Position numbers and translations under genes: made by a program
Shown: piece by piece, positions 17,371 to 25,715 of the stretch
Layout of the letters: every line of letters starts with the position of its first letter
Numbering within the stretch: position 1 is the stretch's first letter
NCBI GenBank assembly: GCA_964368965.1
Contig: CAYJDR010000015.1
Span: 1 to 44,836, forward strand
Reading direction: 5' to 3'
Source of the DNA: CAYJDR01 sp964368965
GTDB lineage: Bacteria > Chrysiogenota > Deferribacteres > Deferribacterales > Mucispirillaceae
DNA length: 44,836 nt
Notes under the pieces: generated by a model
Database searches by the model: none
Told to the model about the DNA's origin: nothing
The model's input: only the letters and a program-made list of their open reading frames with translations

Positions 17371-18252
17371 TTATAGTTTATAGAAGTGAGCAGTAGCTCC
17401 TAACAACCCAGCATCATTGCCGAGTGTCGCAACTTCTAAAGTTACTTCGTGTTTATATAGTGGAAACACGTATTTGTCAAACTGTTCTATCGTATTTTGC
17501 ATAAAGCATGAAGAAAAGTTTGATAAACCGCCTCCAATTTTGATTTTGTCAGGGCAAAATAGGTTTGCGATATTAATAAGTGCTTCTGCTAGTACAGCTC
17601 CAAACTTCTCGAATGACTCAGTTGCATAAGTATCACCAGCCATCGCAAGTGCATAAACTTCTTTAGCAGATGAAAGCGTTTTACCAGATACTTCGTGATA
17701 TGTTGTCAGTAGCCCGCCTATTGTTGTGTATTCATCAAGGCAACCATTTCTGCCACACTCACAAGGGCGACCGTTTGGCACGGCAACTGTATGCCCAACT
17801 TCAAATATGGAAAACCTTGTGTCAGGAATTTTGCCGTCAATAATCATACCGCCACCGCAACCAGTGCCAAGCGTAAGGAATATCATGTTTTTATATGATT
17901 TTTTATCAGCATAAACGTATTCACCAAGTGCTGCTAGGTTTGCATCGTTTTCGATAGCTATCTTTGTTGCAAGCATGCGTGATAAGTCATCCATAATATT
18001 ATGGTTGTTGAGCGCTGCTAGGTTTGGTGCGAACACTCTATTTTTTTCAAAGTCGTATCCGCCAGGTATAGCTATTGATATACCCTCAACGCAGTCTTCA
18101 AATGTGCGATATAAGTCTGCTATTGCTTTGAGTAGTTGCTCATAGTTTTGCGGTGTCTTGATGGATTTTTTATATTCTATTTCGCCATCTTTGCTAATAA
18201 CCGCGCTTTTAAGATTAGTGCCGCCAATGTCTAAGGCGAGTACAGTGTCCAT
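17371..18252 (-). CDS. ROK-family sugar kinase (glucokinase-like)
   Basis: ASKHA-fold ROK protein. N-terminal phosphate loop LALDIGGTNLKSAVI (residues 5-19), IENDANLAALGEYVYA, the second phosphate loop FLTLGTGCGGGMIIDGKI, and the zinc-binding Cys cluster CECGRNGCLDEYT near residues 165-177 after GHTV. The length (293) fits a kinase; no DNA-binding helix-turn-helix is present, so it is not a ROK repressor. Likely a cytoplasmic glucose or related hexose/N-acetylhexosamine kinase. It starts 18 bases after mtaB and ends nine bases before the exchanger gene. Confidence 0.9.
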   Translation of the reverse strand: MDTVLALDIGGTNLKSAVISKDGEIEYKKSIKTPQNYEQLLKAIADLYRTFEDCVEGISIAIPGGYDFEKNRVFAPNLAALNNHNIMDDLSRMLATKIAIENDANLAALGEYVYADKKSYKNMIFLTLGTGCGGGMIIDGKIPDTRFSIFEVGHTVAVPNGRPCECGRNGCLDEYTTIGGLLTTYHEVSGKTLSSAKEVYALAMAGDTYATESFEKFGAVLAEALINIANLFCPDKIKIGGGLSNFSSCFMQNTIEQFDKYVFPLYKHEVTLEVATLGNDAGLLGATAHFYKL

Positions 18253-18270
18253 TGTGTTTGTCCGTTTAAT

Positions 18271-19500
18271 TTATATAACTGTTGCAATTAGTTTGTTATC
18301 TACTATTTTTTCAACCTTTGCATTAACAAAAGTGTTTGGTTCAAACTTTCCACCTTCAAGGTGTATAAGCAAATAGTTTTCAGCGTGTCCTTTATTGCCA
18401 CGTTCAACTAATACGCGAAAAGTTTTGCCAACCGATTGCGCCATTAATGCACTATGCATTTTATTGCCATCTTCTCTAAGGGTATTTGCCCGTTCAGTTT
18501 TAACAGTGTTTTCAATATGGTTATCCATATCGCATGCGACAGTGCCTTCCCGTACAGAGTATGGAAATACATGATAGAACTCTGTGCCAGCATTTGCAAG
18601 TGTTTTTCTAGTATTTTCGAAATGTTCGTCACTTTCGCCAGGGAAGCCAACAATAATATCGCTACCAAAAGTTGTTTCAGGCGATAATGCACGTATTTTG
18701 TTAATTGTGTCTACATAATCAGCGCTTACATATTTTCTGTTCATAAGCTTAAGCGTATGGTCACAGCCACTTTGCAGAGGAATATGTAAATGATTGCAAA
18801 TTTTACCATTATTGACTATTAGGTTAATAAGTTTGTCATCTAGCTCATTTACCTCGAGTGAGGAAAGCCTTACCCTGAAATCGCCTTCTGTTTTACATAT
18901 CTTCTCAAGTAAGTCGTATAGGGTATAATCTTCCCCTTTGCCATAAAGCCCGATATGTATGCCAACGATAACAACTTCCTTATAGCCTTGCTCGATTAGT
19001 TTTAGAAAGTTATTGTAAGCAGAGTTTATCTCAACACTAGTAGGCGCACCACGAAGTGATGGTATAATGCAATATGAGCAGAAAGCATCGCAGCCATCTT
19101 GTATCTTTAAAAATGCACGAGTATGCAATTTTGCATCCTTTTTTTCATATTGTAGTGTGTCAATAGGGTATAATTTTGTAATGACGTCAACAAGTGTGTG
19201 CTTGTCAATGTTGCTTATAGCTTTATCAACAGGTAATTTTTCAGCATCAACTGTTTTATCGCTTATTAAACAGCCAGTTGTGACGATATGTATATTAGGG
19301 TGTTTTTTCTTTAGCTTAACTAAATGTGCAATACACTTTGATGCAGCAGCCGATGTAACAGCGCACGTGTTGACAACGGCGATATCTGCGTCTGCGGTAG
19401 TTTTAGTTATATTATATCCTAGTTGTGTAAGTTCGCTTGCGAAGGTGTCAAGCTCTGATATGTTTACCTTGCAACCGAAAGATGTAAAGTTTATGTTCAA
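18271..19500 (-). CDS. mtaB: tRNA t6A37 methylthiotransferase MtaB
   Basis: Radical-SAM enzyme that converts t6A to ms2t6A at position 37 of tRNAs. The N-terminal cluster cysteines lie in FTSFGCKVN, VNTCAVTS and TTGCL. The radical SAM motif is CDAFCSYCIIP, followed by HIPLQSGCD and FGSDIIVGFPGE. A C-terminal TRAM-like segment ends the protein. The frame is open further upstream, but that extension is hydrophobic and unlike the family. A TTG at 19500 has GGAG eight bases upstream and yields the normal N-terminus (about 409 aa). It is the first gene of a leftward operon and diverges from the FliL-like gene. Confidence 0.9.
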   Translation of the reverse strand: MNINFTSFGCKVNISELDTFASELTQLGYNITKTTADADIAVVNTCAVTSAAASKCIAHLVKLKKKHPNIHIVTTGCLISDKTVDAEKLPVDKAISNIDKHTLVDVITKLYPIDTLQYEKKDAKLHTRAFLKIQDGCDAFCSYCIIPSLRGAPTSVEINSAYNNFLKLIEQGYKEVVIVGIHIGLYGKGEDYTLYDLLEKICKTEGDFRVRLSSLEVNELDDKLINLIVNNGKICNHLHIPLQSGCDHTLKLMNRKYVSADYVDTINKIRALSPETTFGSDIIVGFPGESDEHFENTRKTLANAGTEFYHVFPYSVREGTVACDMDNHIENTVKTERANTLREDGNKMHSALMAQSVGKTFRVLVERGNKGHAENYLLIHLEGGKFEPNTFVNAKVEKIVDNKLIATVI

Positions 19501-19525
19501 TATATATACTCCATATAATAGGGGT

Positions 19526-19554
19526 TTGACATTTGCTACTAGAAATAATATGAT
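19526..19554 (+). promoter_or_regulatory. Sigma-70 promoter of the FliL-like gene
   Basis: Perfect TTGACA (19526-19531), 17 nt, TATGAT (19549-19554). It lies in the divergent region with mtaB, 36 bases before the ATG at 19590. The overlapping GG-TTTGACATTT-GC has the -24/-12 spacing of sigma-54 but lacks the CAC part, so sigma-70 is preferred. Confidence 0.75.
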
Positions 19555-19589
19555 AAAAGAACAATAATAGTAAAGAAGGAATTTATAAA

Positions 19590-20075
19590 ATGTCAAAAAT
19601 TTTTAAATGGTTGCTTGCCGTGTTTATATTAATGCTGATTGGTTTCACAGTTTGGTATTTTCAAGGAGAGGGCTCAATAGCTTCTAAATTGCAATCATTA
19701 GGCAGCGGCGGTGGCCCAGTTGAGAGTGTTTATGACACTTCAAGTGGTAAGTCTACTAATCGCGAGGGTGAGTTATATTACATGGTTTCTAGCGTGGTTG
19801 TCGATGCGGCATCAACAAGCCCATTGAAGAAAAGCTACATCAAATCTGGATTTGCCATGAATGTTGATACAAAGAAAGATTTACGTATGCTAGAGAAGAA
19901 CGAGGCAGAAGTTGTTAACGTCATAAGAAGTACTTTAACAGGTATGGATATCAGCGCTATCAACGACCCTGCAGTGCAAGAGCGCATCAAAGCACAGATA
20001 AAAGTCGGAATAAATAAGAAACTTGGGCAAAACGTAGTTCAAGCTGTATATCTTGACCAACTGTTAGGGCAGTAA
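19590..20075 (+). CDS. FliL-like flagellar basal-body-associated protein
   Basis: A single N-terminal membrane helix (WLLAVFILMLIGFTVWYF, residues 7-24), then a Gly/Ser-rich linker and a periplasmic domain. The pattern (YYMVSSVVVDAA, YIKSGFAMNVD, then VVNVIRSTLTGM, QERIKAQIKVGINKKLG and a C-terminal V-Q-A-V-Y-L-D-Q-L-L) follows FliL, which rings the stator and affects motor torque. The length (161) is typical. No fliM or fliN follows, so it is separated from its usual operon; it may be a FliL paralogue. AAGGA precedes the ATG. Confidence 0.7.
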   Translation: MSKIFKWLLAVFILMLIGFTVWYFQGEGSIASKLQSLGSGGGPVESVYDTSSGKSTNREGELYYMVSSVVVDAASTSPLKKSYIKSGFAMNVDTKKDLRMLEKNEAEVVNVIRSTLTGMDISAINDPAVQERIKAQIKVGINKKLGQNVVQAVYLDQLLGQ

Positions 20076-20152
20076 TATTTCACTTGACTAACACTAGAGA
20101 TATATGGATAAATATAAGTAGAGCAGTAGCAAATTAGGGACTAATAATTACT

Positions 20153-21532
20153 ATGACTAATATATTTGTGGATGGCACCATTAGCGAGTCCTTGCGAATG
20201 ATGCTTACAGAGAGGTTAAAAGTTGTGAGTGTGGATACCGAGGCAGACATTGTCGTCACGGCAGATATCGCATACAGTGCTAGAAACAAACTAGTTGTAT
20301 ATATCACTAGCGAACCATTCGTGAAAGAAGCAGTCTATGTCGATTGCTCACTTGATGTACATACTCAAGCATCACTTATCGAAAACATTGTTAAAGCATC
20401 TGATATCAAAGATAAAATCTATGCAGATACCCAGCTGATTATTGATAGCAACTATCGTAGCCTATTTTCGAAATTTCATGCCATATTGAATTCAATGCCA
20501 GAGTGTATGGTTCAAGTTGATAGGGAAGGCACAATTTTATTCAGCAATACAAAGTTTTTAGAAACATATGGCGCAGAAATATATGATGAGCCTACAAATT
20601 TGTTTGAACTGTTCGACACAGGCACAGCAAAGCTGTTAATTAAGAAGCTGTCATCGTTTGTAAATGGTGAAGTTTTTGAGTTTAACGGTACGATGGTGCA
20701 AACAAACGGCGACCTAATAAATATATCAGGCAACGTTACCGACTTACCAGGCCACGAGAAAACATTTGAAGTAATGTTTGAAGATGTTACGGAAAAAATG
20801 GCAAACCTAGTAAAAATGCGTAAAGAAGAAAAACAAGCAATACTAGCAGGGTTCTCTAGGCATATTTCTCATAATGTTATTAATGCGTTAACTGCAGCTG
20901 GTGGTTTCATACGCCAAATAAAAGCGAAAACTGAAAACAACATGCTCACCCAAAACTTGTGGCAGATTATCGAGGGTAAGCTGGGGCTTATTGAGGAAAT
21001 TGTTGCAGCCTATAACGACTATACTCACTCTTTAACGCTTAAAGCAGAGGAAACAACTGTCGTAGCAGACTATCTTGCTGATTTAATGGGGCAGATATCT
21101 AGCAAAGAAATAGATAGGCGTTTTTCCGCCCACTTATACAAGTATGTTGATAGCTACAACCTTGATTACGACGCATCTGATGTCGGTGAGCCATTTGCAT
21201 GTGCAATTAATCCACTATTTTTAAAACTTGGCATATGCTATCTAATTAAAGATAATATAAGATACTTTGGCACAGGTAAACCGTTGCAATACAAAGTGAA
21301 ATCGTATACAGAGAACGGTAAGTTTTACGTACGTATTGATCTCGATGACGTGCAGCTGACAGAGGCTGTTGCTGCCACAATGTATAAACCATGGGATCAC
21401 CAAATCCAAAGCCAAAGCTACGATTATTGGGGCATTATGATAGCTAGCACTATCATGGAGCGACATAACGGAAGCTTAACAATAGTGCCGTATGAAGGCG
21501 GCGTTCGTTTTAACCTTGTATTTAACGGTTAA
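20153..21532 (+). CDS. Cytoplasmic PAS/histidine-kinase-like protein with degenerate kinase motifs
   Basis: 459 residues and no membrane segment. Residues 1-90 are an unrecognised alpha/beta region. A PAS domain follows (about 105-220: LNSMPECMVQVDREGTILFS). A DHp-like helix pair starts at FSRHISHNVINALTAAGG, with His240 in place of the acceptor but Asn instead of the usual Glu after it (normal motif H-E-x-x-N-P-L). The C-terminal HATPase-like region has YLIKDNIRY where NLxxNAxKY is expected. It has lost the DxGxG box and reads WGIMIASTIMERHNG where GLGLAI is usual. Phosphotransfer is therefore doubtful. It may act as a sensor or adaptor near the flagellar genes. Confidence 0.75.
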   Translation: MTNIFVDGTISESLRMMLTERLKVVSVDTEADIVVTADIAYSARNKLVVYITSEPFVKEAVYVDCSLDVHTQASLIENIVKASDIKDKIYADTQLIIDSNYRSLFSKFHAILNSMPECMVQVDREGTILFSNTKFLETYGAEIYDEPTNLFELFDTGTAKLLIKKLSSFVNGEVFEFNGTMVQTNGDLINISGNVTDLPGHEKTFEVMFEDVTEKMANLVKMRKEEKQAILAGFSRHISHNVINALTAAGGFIRQIKAKTENNMLTQNLWQIIEGKLGLIEEIVAAYNDYTHSLTLKAEETTVVADYLADLMGQISSKEIDRRFSAHLYKYVDSYNLDYDASDVGEPFACAINPLFLKLGICYLIKDNIRYFGTGKPLQYKVKSYTENGKFYVRIDLDDVQLTEAVAATMYKPWDHQIQSQSYDYWGIMIASTIMERHNGSLTIVPYEGGVRFNLVFNG

Positions 21533-21565
21533 TTAATCTATAACATATAATCTGAGGAAGTGATA

Positions 21566-22447
21566 ATGAATAAGATCGTTGAAAAAGCGTCTATTTTAAT
21601 AGAGGCTCTACCTTATATTAAGCAATTTGCAGGTAAGACATTTGTCATAAAATATGGTGGACACGCTATGGAGAGCGAGGAGCTACGCTATAGCTTTGCG
21701 CAAGATATAGTATTGATGAAATATGTTGGTATTAACCCTGTTATTGTGCATGGTGGTGGCCCTCAAATTGCTGAGTTTTTAAAACGCCAAGGTGTTGAGA
21801 GCCAATTCATATCAGGTATGCGTGTTACTGATGAAGCAACTATGGAAGTTGTTGAAATGACACTATCAGGCAAAATAAACCGCGAAATAGTAAGCCTCAT
21901 AAATAAAGCTGGTGGCATGGCTGTTGGGTTATCTGGTAGAGATGCTGGGCTTATAAATGTTGAGAAAATGTATGTTGACTCAGTAGATAAAGAAACAGGA
22001 AGCATTGAAAAGATAGATGTAGGGCAAGTCGGCAAAGTTACACGTGTTGATACAACTATACTAGATGGCATTAGCAATGAAATTATCCCTGTGATATCGC
22101 CTATCGGTGTTAGCGCAGATTTTATGCCATATAACGTGAATGCTGATATCGCCGCAGGTGCAATCGCATCTGCATTGAAGGCAGAGAAATTATTTTTGTT
22201 AACAGATGTTGATGGCGTAAAAGATAAAGAAGGCAACCGCATGTCTACTGTGAAATGTAGCGATGTAGAGCGTTTAAAAAACGATGGCACATTAAAAGGT
22301 GGCATGATACCAAAAGTTGATTGCGCTGCAGACGCTGTTAAGGCAGGTGTATCGAAAGCCCATATCGTTGATGGTAGGGTTCGCCACTCGGTGCTTTTAG
22401 AGATTTTTACAGATTTAGGGGTAGGTACACAAGTTTTAGATGTTTAA
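21566..22447 (+). CDS. argB: Acetylglutamate kinase
   Basis: Phosphorylates N-acetylglutamate, the second step of arginine synthesis. Amino-acid-kinase fold with FVIKYGGHAME (about residues 25-35), PVIVHGGGPQI, INREIVSLINKAGG, the ATP-site region LLTDVDGVKD, and GGMIPKVDCAADAV. The frame opens at a GTG six bases earlier, but GAGGA at 21554-21558 favours ATG 21566. The length (293) is normal. It overlaps pcm by eight bases. No other arg gene is in the window. Confidence 0.96.
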   Translation: MNKIVEKASILIEALPYIKQFAGKTFVIKYGGHAMESEELRYSFAQDIVLMKYVGINPVIVHGGGPQIAEFLKRQGVESQFISGMRVTDEATMEVVEMTLSGKINREIVSLINKAGGMAVGLSGRDAGLINVEKMYVDSVDKETGSIEKIDVGQVGKVTRVDTTILDGISNEIIPVISPIGVSADFMPYNVNADIAAGAIASALKAEKLFLLTDVDGVKDKEGNRMSTVKCSDVERLKNDGTLKGGMIPKVDCAADAVKAGVSKAHIVDGRVRHSVLLEIFTDLGVGTQVLDV

Positions 22448-23057
22448 CAAACACGCAACACCAACGTATTTTATAGATGAAATAGTATCAAAGGCGTGCA
22501 ACAACGATAAGCGCATTATGCAAGCGTTTGTTGATGTTCCACGCTCCATGTTTGTTGCAAGTGGTATGCAACATAAATCATACACAGATTTTGCTCTGCC
22601 TATAGGCCACGGGCAAACTATCTCGCAACCAACCACAGTTGCACACATGCTTGACTTACTTGAGCTTGAACCGACAGACAAAGTTTTAGAAATCGGCTTC
22701 GGCTCAGGGTTTGTTACGGCACTTTTATCAAAACTAGTTAGCGAAGTTTACGCAATTGAATATAACGATGGACTTTTTAAGCAAAGCAAGCAGTTGCTTC
22801 GTGAGCTTAGGCTTCGTAATATAATGTTAAGGCACGGCGACGGTGGTAACGGGTGGGAAAAATATGCACCTTATGATAAAATCATAGCATCAGCAGGCGC
22901 AAACCATGTGCCAGAAAAACTTGCAGAGCAAGTGAAAGAGGGTGGCATAATCGTTATACCTGTGAAAGGGAAGCTTCTCCGTTGTGTGAAAACCGACGGT
23001 AAACTATTGATAGAGAGCGGTAAAGAAGTATCTTTCGTAGACTTCGTAGGTAGCTAA
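22440..23057 (+). CDS. pcm: Protein-L-isoaspartate O-methyltransferase
   Basis: Repairs isoaspartyl damage in proteins using SAM. Characteristic stretches: AFVDVPRSMFV (about residues 29-39), the active-site loop PIGHGQTISQPTTVA (about 54-68), motif I VLEIGFGSGFVTALLS, and IIASAGANHVPEKLAEQVKEGG. The length of 205 is typical. Coupled to argB by an eight-base overlap. The sigma-54 promoter of flgI starts nine bases after its stop. Confidence 0.95.
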   Translation: MFNKHATPTYFIDEIVSKACNNDKRIMQAFVDVPRSMFVASGMQHKSYTDFALPIGHGQTISQPTTVAHMLDLLELEPTDKVLEIGFGSGFVTALLSKLVSEVYAIEYNDGLFKQSKQLLRELRLRNIMLRHGDGGNGWEKYAPYDKIIASAGANHVPEKLAEQVKEGGIIVIPVKGKLLRCVKTDGKLLIESGKEVSFVDFVGS

Positions 23058-23065
23058 TTTAGTTT

Positions 23066-23081
23066 TGGCACGTAGTTTGCT
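23066..23081 (+). promoter_or_regulatory. Sigma-54 promoter of flgI-flgJ
   Basis: TGGCACGTAGTTTGCT carries the invariant GG (23067-23068) and GC (23079-23080) with the required 12-base register and matches TGGCACG-N4-TTGCW in full. It lies 35 bases before the flgI ATG, so transcription would start near 23092. This fits middle-class flagellar genes in sigma-54-regulated flagellar systems. Confidence 0.85.
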
Positions 23082-23116
23082 TGTACACAAGTGTATAATA
23101 CATATGGAGCAAAACT

Positions 23117-24211
23117 ATGAGACGGCTATCTATATTAATTACAGTTATTTTCCTTACTACAGCGACTATGTGTGAAGCCGCTGTGAAACTACGTGACATG
23201 GCTGATGTCGACGGAATCAGGGACAACCAACTTTTCGGTTACGGACTTGTTGTTGGTTTAAATGGTACGGGCGATAAAAGCGGCACGGAGTTTACAATCC
23301 AATCATTAACTAACATGCTTGATAGAATGGGCATCACTGTCAACAAAGATGACGTGAACACTAAAAACGTTGCAGCTGTTATGGTTACAGCGAAACTGCC
23401 ACCATTTGCGAAAGCTGGTAGCACTTTAGATGTTACAGTGTCATCTATTGGTGACTCAAAAAGCCTAGAGGGTGGCACATTGTTGTTGACTCCATTGGCT
23501 GGTGCAAACGGTGAAACTTATGCAGTAGCACAGGGTGCGTTATCTGTTGGTGGCTTGAGTGCATCAGGTGGTGGTGCAGAGGTTACTAAAAATCACCCAA
23601 CTGTAGGCATGATTCCTAGTGGAGCTATTATAGAGAACGAGATAGCATACGCAATGAATCCAGAGTTTTTCGACCTATCGTTTAGAACATTGGGTTTATC
23701 GAACATAGTTCAAGCAAAGTCGGCAATTAATAGCTTCTTAGGCTATCCTATAGCTTCAATCACGTCGCCTGGTACAATCAGAGTTGATGTGCCAGAAGAG
23801 TTTAGAGCAAACTACTATGACTTTTTAAGCAGCCTATTATCAATAGAAATTCAACCAGAAACATTTGCGAAAATCGTTGTTGATGAACGTACAGGTACAA
23901 TCGTTATGGGTTCAGACGTTAGGATAAGCACAGTTGCAGTTGCTCATGGTAACTTAACTATCACAATCACTAACAATGTTGAAGTTAGCCAGCCGGGCGC
24001 ATTCTCAGGTGGCGAAACAGTGGTGACAGAGCAAACACAAATTGACGTAAACGAAGAGCAAAAACAATTAATGGTTGTTCCAGAAGGTGTAACTATATCA
24101 GACCTAGTAAAAGCACTAAACGCAATAGGTGTGACGCCTAGGGATCTAATATCAATCTTGCAAGCAATCAAGTCAGCAGGCGCGTTGCATGGCGAGTTGG
24201 AGTTAGTGTAA
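23117..24211 (+). CDS. flgI: Flagellar P-ring protein FlgI
   Basis: Forms the periplasmic P ring around the rod, which implies a diderm cell. Signal peptide (residues 1-22: a hydrophobic core then CEA-AVKLRD), followed by conserved DNQLFGYGLVVGLNGTGDKS, KNVAAVMVTAKLPPFAKAGS, LLLTPLAGANG and the C-terminal ISDLVKALNAIGVTPRDLI. The length of 364 is typical. TGGAGC precedes the ATG. Its TAATG stop overlaps the flgJ start by one base. Confidence 0.98.
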   Translation: MRRLSILITVIFLTTATMCEAAVKLRDMADVDGIRDNQLFGYGLVVGLNGTGDKSGTEFTIQSLTNMLDRMGITVNKDDVNTKNVAAVMVTAKLPPFAKAGSTLDVTVSSIGDSKSLEGGTLLLTPLAGANGETYAVAQGALSVGGLSASGGGAEVTKNHPTVGMIPSGAIIENEIAYAMNPEFFDLSFRTLGLSNIVQAKSAINSFLGYPIASITSPGTIRVDVPEEFRANYYDFLSSLLSIEIQPETFAKIVVDERTGTIVMGSDVRISTVAVAHGNLTITITNNVEVSQPGAFSGGETVVTEQTQIDVNEEQKQLMVVPEGVTISDLVKALNAIGVTPRDLISILQAIKSAGALHGELELV

Positions 24212-24603
24212 TGCTTACAAATACATTAACAGCGGCTTCAAGGCCTTCTGAATTTGAAAAAACAAAACCTGTAGAAACAGCAGAAATGCGCGACCAGAAA
24301 CTGAAAGAGGCGTGTGCAAAGTTTGAGGGTATGTTTTTAGAGATGATGATGAAGACTATGCGCCAAGCAACGCATGAGTCGTCGTTCATCAAGAAAGGGC
24401 AAGGCGAGAAAATATTTACAGAAATGCTAGACCAGCAATATGTAGATATCGCAGCGACTAACGGCTCAACTGGTTTAGGCGGCACATTGTATGAAAGCTT
24501 GAAGCAAACAATGCCAGAGTATAGAGATAGTGGAAATATTTTCCCTATGCAAAACGAACTAGTAGATCCAAACTCATTGATAGAGTTACGTTCATTAAAA
24601 TAA
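24211..24603 (+). CDS. flgJ: Rod-binding protein FlgJ, N-terminal domain only
   Basis: Rod cap/rod-assembly protein. It has the conserved rod-binding domain (FEGMFLEMMMKTMRQATHES near residues 37-56, then GEKIFTEMLDQQYVDIAA) but stops at 130 residues, without the C-terminal muramidase domain of enterobacterial FlgJ. Single-domain FlgJ is normal in many non-enteric lineages. A separate lytic enzyme must open the peptidoglycan. It is coupled to flgI by a one-base overlap and followed by a terminator. Confidence 0.93.
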   Translation: MLTNTLTAASRPSEFEKTKPVETAEMRDQKLKEACAKFEGMFLEMMMKTMRQATHESSFIKKGQGEKIFTEMLDQQYVDIAATNGSTGLGGTLYESLKQTMPEYRDSGNIFPMQNELVDPNSLIELRSLK

Positions 24604-24613
24604 ATCACAAAAC

Positions 24614-24646
24614 AATGCCACTTGTAATGAGTGGCATTTCTTTTTT
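24614..24646 (+). terminator. Intrinsic terminator of flgI-flgJ
   Basis: AATGCCACT (24614-24622) pairs perfectly with AGTGGCATT (24630-24638) and is followed by TCTTTTTT. It separates the P-ring operon from the flgM operon. Confidence 0.9.
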
Positions 24647-24660
24647 ACTCTTTTCATAAA

Positions 24661-24676
24661 TGGCATACTTTTTGCT
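24661..24676 (+). promoter_or_regulatory. Sigma-54 promoter candidate upstream of flgM
   Basis: TGGCATACTTTTTGCT has GG (24662-24663) and GC (24674-24675) in the correct 12-base register and matches TGGCA-N6-TTGCW. It lies about 160 bases before flgM and would give a long leader that runs through the sigma-28 promoter. This suggests dual early (sigma-54) and late (sigma-28) expression of flgM. Confidence 0.65.
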
Positions 24677-24782
24677 ATATTAAAACTAGAAATAGAATTT
24701 ATTGTCAACGAAAGCGAATGACAAGAGATTGGCGACTGTAGTTTACTTTTTAAAATTTCTTTTAAAAAATTTAAAAAAGTGC

Positions 24783-24810
24783 TAAAGTATTTACATGCTG
24801 CTGCCGATAA
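24783..24810 (+). promoter_or_regulatory. Sigma-28 promoter of flgM-flgN-flgK-flgL
   Basis: TAAAGTAT (24783-24790), then 12 nt, then a perfect GCCGATAA (24803-24810). The spacing equals that of the flagellin promoter. It lies 25 bases before the flgM ATG. It implies that FlgM is made under the sigma factor it inhibits, as in classical feedback. Confidence 0.9.
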
Positions 24811-24835
24811 GCAAAGTGTGTATTTGGAGGCGAAA

Positions 24836-25153
24836 ATGAAAATTTATGGCAAACTACAGTATGGTATTGATACCACAGAACAATCTGCACGCAAGCAGAA
24901 CGTAGAAAACAACGCTAGCGATAAGTCAGCAAGCGTGAAAAATGCAGCAGCTGCCCCAAAGCAAGACGCTGTTGAAATCTCAGGCAAAGTTAAAGAGTCT
25001 GTTAGCATAGCTAAACAGTTGAAAGAACTTCCTGATGTTCGTTCTGAAAAAGTTGCAGATCTTAAAGCACAGATCGAAAACGGCACTTACAATGTTTCTG
25101 GCAAAGATATAGCTGGCAAAATTGTAGACTCGGCTGTTCGTGGGTTGTTTTAG
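24836..25153 (+). CDS. flgM: Anti-sigma-28 factor FlgM
   Basis: Binds and holds sigma-28 until it is exported through the finished hook. 105 residues; the disordered Ala/Lys/Ser-rich first half ends in APKQDAVEISGKVKES, and the C-terminal sigma-binding helices read VRSEKVADLKAQIENGTYNV then GKDIAGKIVDSAVRGLF. The frame is open from 24779, but that would overlap the sigma-28 promoter; GGAGG at 24826-24830 fixes the ATG at 24836. First gene of the hook-filament junction operon. Confidence 0.93.
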   Translation: MKIYGKLQYGIDTTEQSARKQNVENNASDKSASVKNAAAAPKQDAVEISGKVKESVSIAKQLKELPDVRSEKVADLKAQIENGTYNVSGKDIAGKIVDSAVRGLF

Positions 25154-25219
25154 TCGGTATTAGTATAAGTCAAATGTCTTGTTGTTCTCTGGAAGGGCTT
25201 TCTCTCTTGGAGGACATAG

Positions 25220-25705
25220 ATGGAAAACTTATCTGTACGTAACTTAATCGAATTATTAAAATCACATCTTGAGCTACTCAGCGAGCTAGAGGTGTTGTTA
25301 GACAACGAGCGTCAAGCGATCGTTTCATGGAAAGTGAACGATACAAGAAAGCTGGCGCTCGAAAAGGAAAAACTTGTCCAAAAACAACAACTCCTCGATG
25401 AAGCACGCAAAACTTTATCTAATCGCATCATGGCTGACTTAGGCGCAGAAGATAATACAATATCTTCAATAATCGCAGTATGTTCTGACGAAAGCCAAGC
25501 GGCACAATTATCAGAGTTAAAACAAAATCTATCTACCCAAGCTGAAGTTATTAAACAATCAAACACTGCATTACGCATGTTATATACAACTAATATCCGT
25601 ATGGTTAAAGACGTTTACGAGCGTTTAGGCTATGCGCCTGTTAACAACTATGGCACAGCGAAGCCAGCATATACTAAAGCTTCGTCTATAATGGCGTTAG
25701 GCTAA
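25220..25705 (+). CDS. flgN: FlgN-like chaperone for FlgK and FlgL
   Basis: 161 residues, almost wholly helical with heptad-like leucines (LIELLKSHLELLSELEVLLD near 11-30, then QKQQLLDEARKTLSNRI), as in the FlgN family that delivers the hook-associated proteins to the export gate. It sits between flgM and flgK, the standard place. TTGGAGGA precedes the ATG. Confidence 0.88.
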   Translation: MENLSVRNLIELLKSHLELLSELEVLLDNERQAIVSWKVNDTRKLALEKEKLVQKQQLLDEARKTLSNRIMADLGAEDNTISSIIAVCSDESQAAQLSELKQNLSTQAEVIKQSNTALRMLYTTNIRMVKDVYERLGYAPVNNYGTAKPAYTKASSIMALG

Positions 25706-25715
25706 GGGGGCAATC

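Noticed and set aside
19523..19536. Sigma-54 element overlapping the fliL promoter (GG...GC in register)
   Set aside because: Lacks the conserved CAC after GG, while a perfect TTGACA and good TATGAT with 17-nt spacing occupy the same bases.
19501..19596. Hydrophobic N-terminal extension of mtaB
   Set aside because: MtaB proteins begin close to the first cluster Cys; TTG 19500 has an ideal ribosome site, and the extension overlaps the promoter of the divergent FliL-like gene.
24779..24835. Upstream extension of flgM from an earlier start codon at 24779
   Set aside because: It would translate through the sigma-28 promoter, has no ribosome site, and the GGAGG before 24836 together with family length gives the real start.
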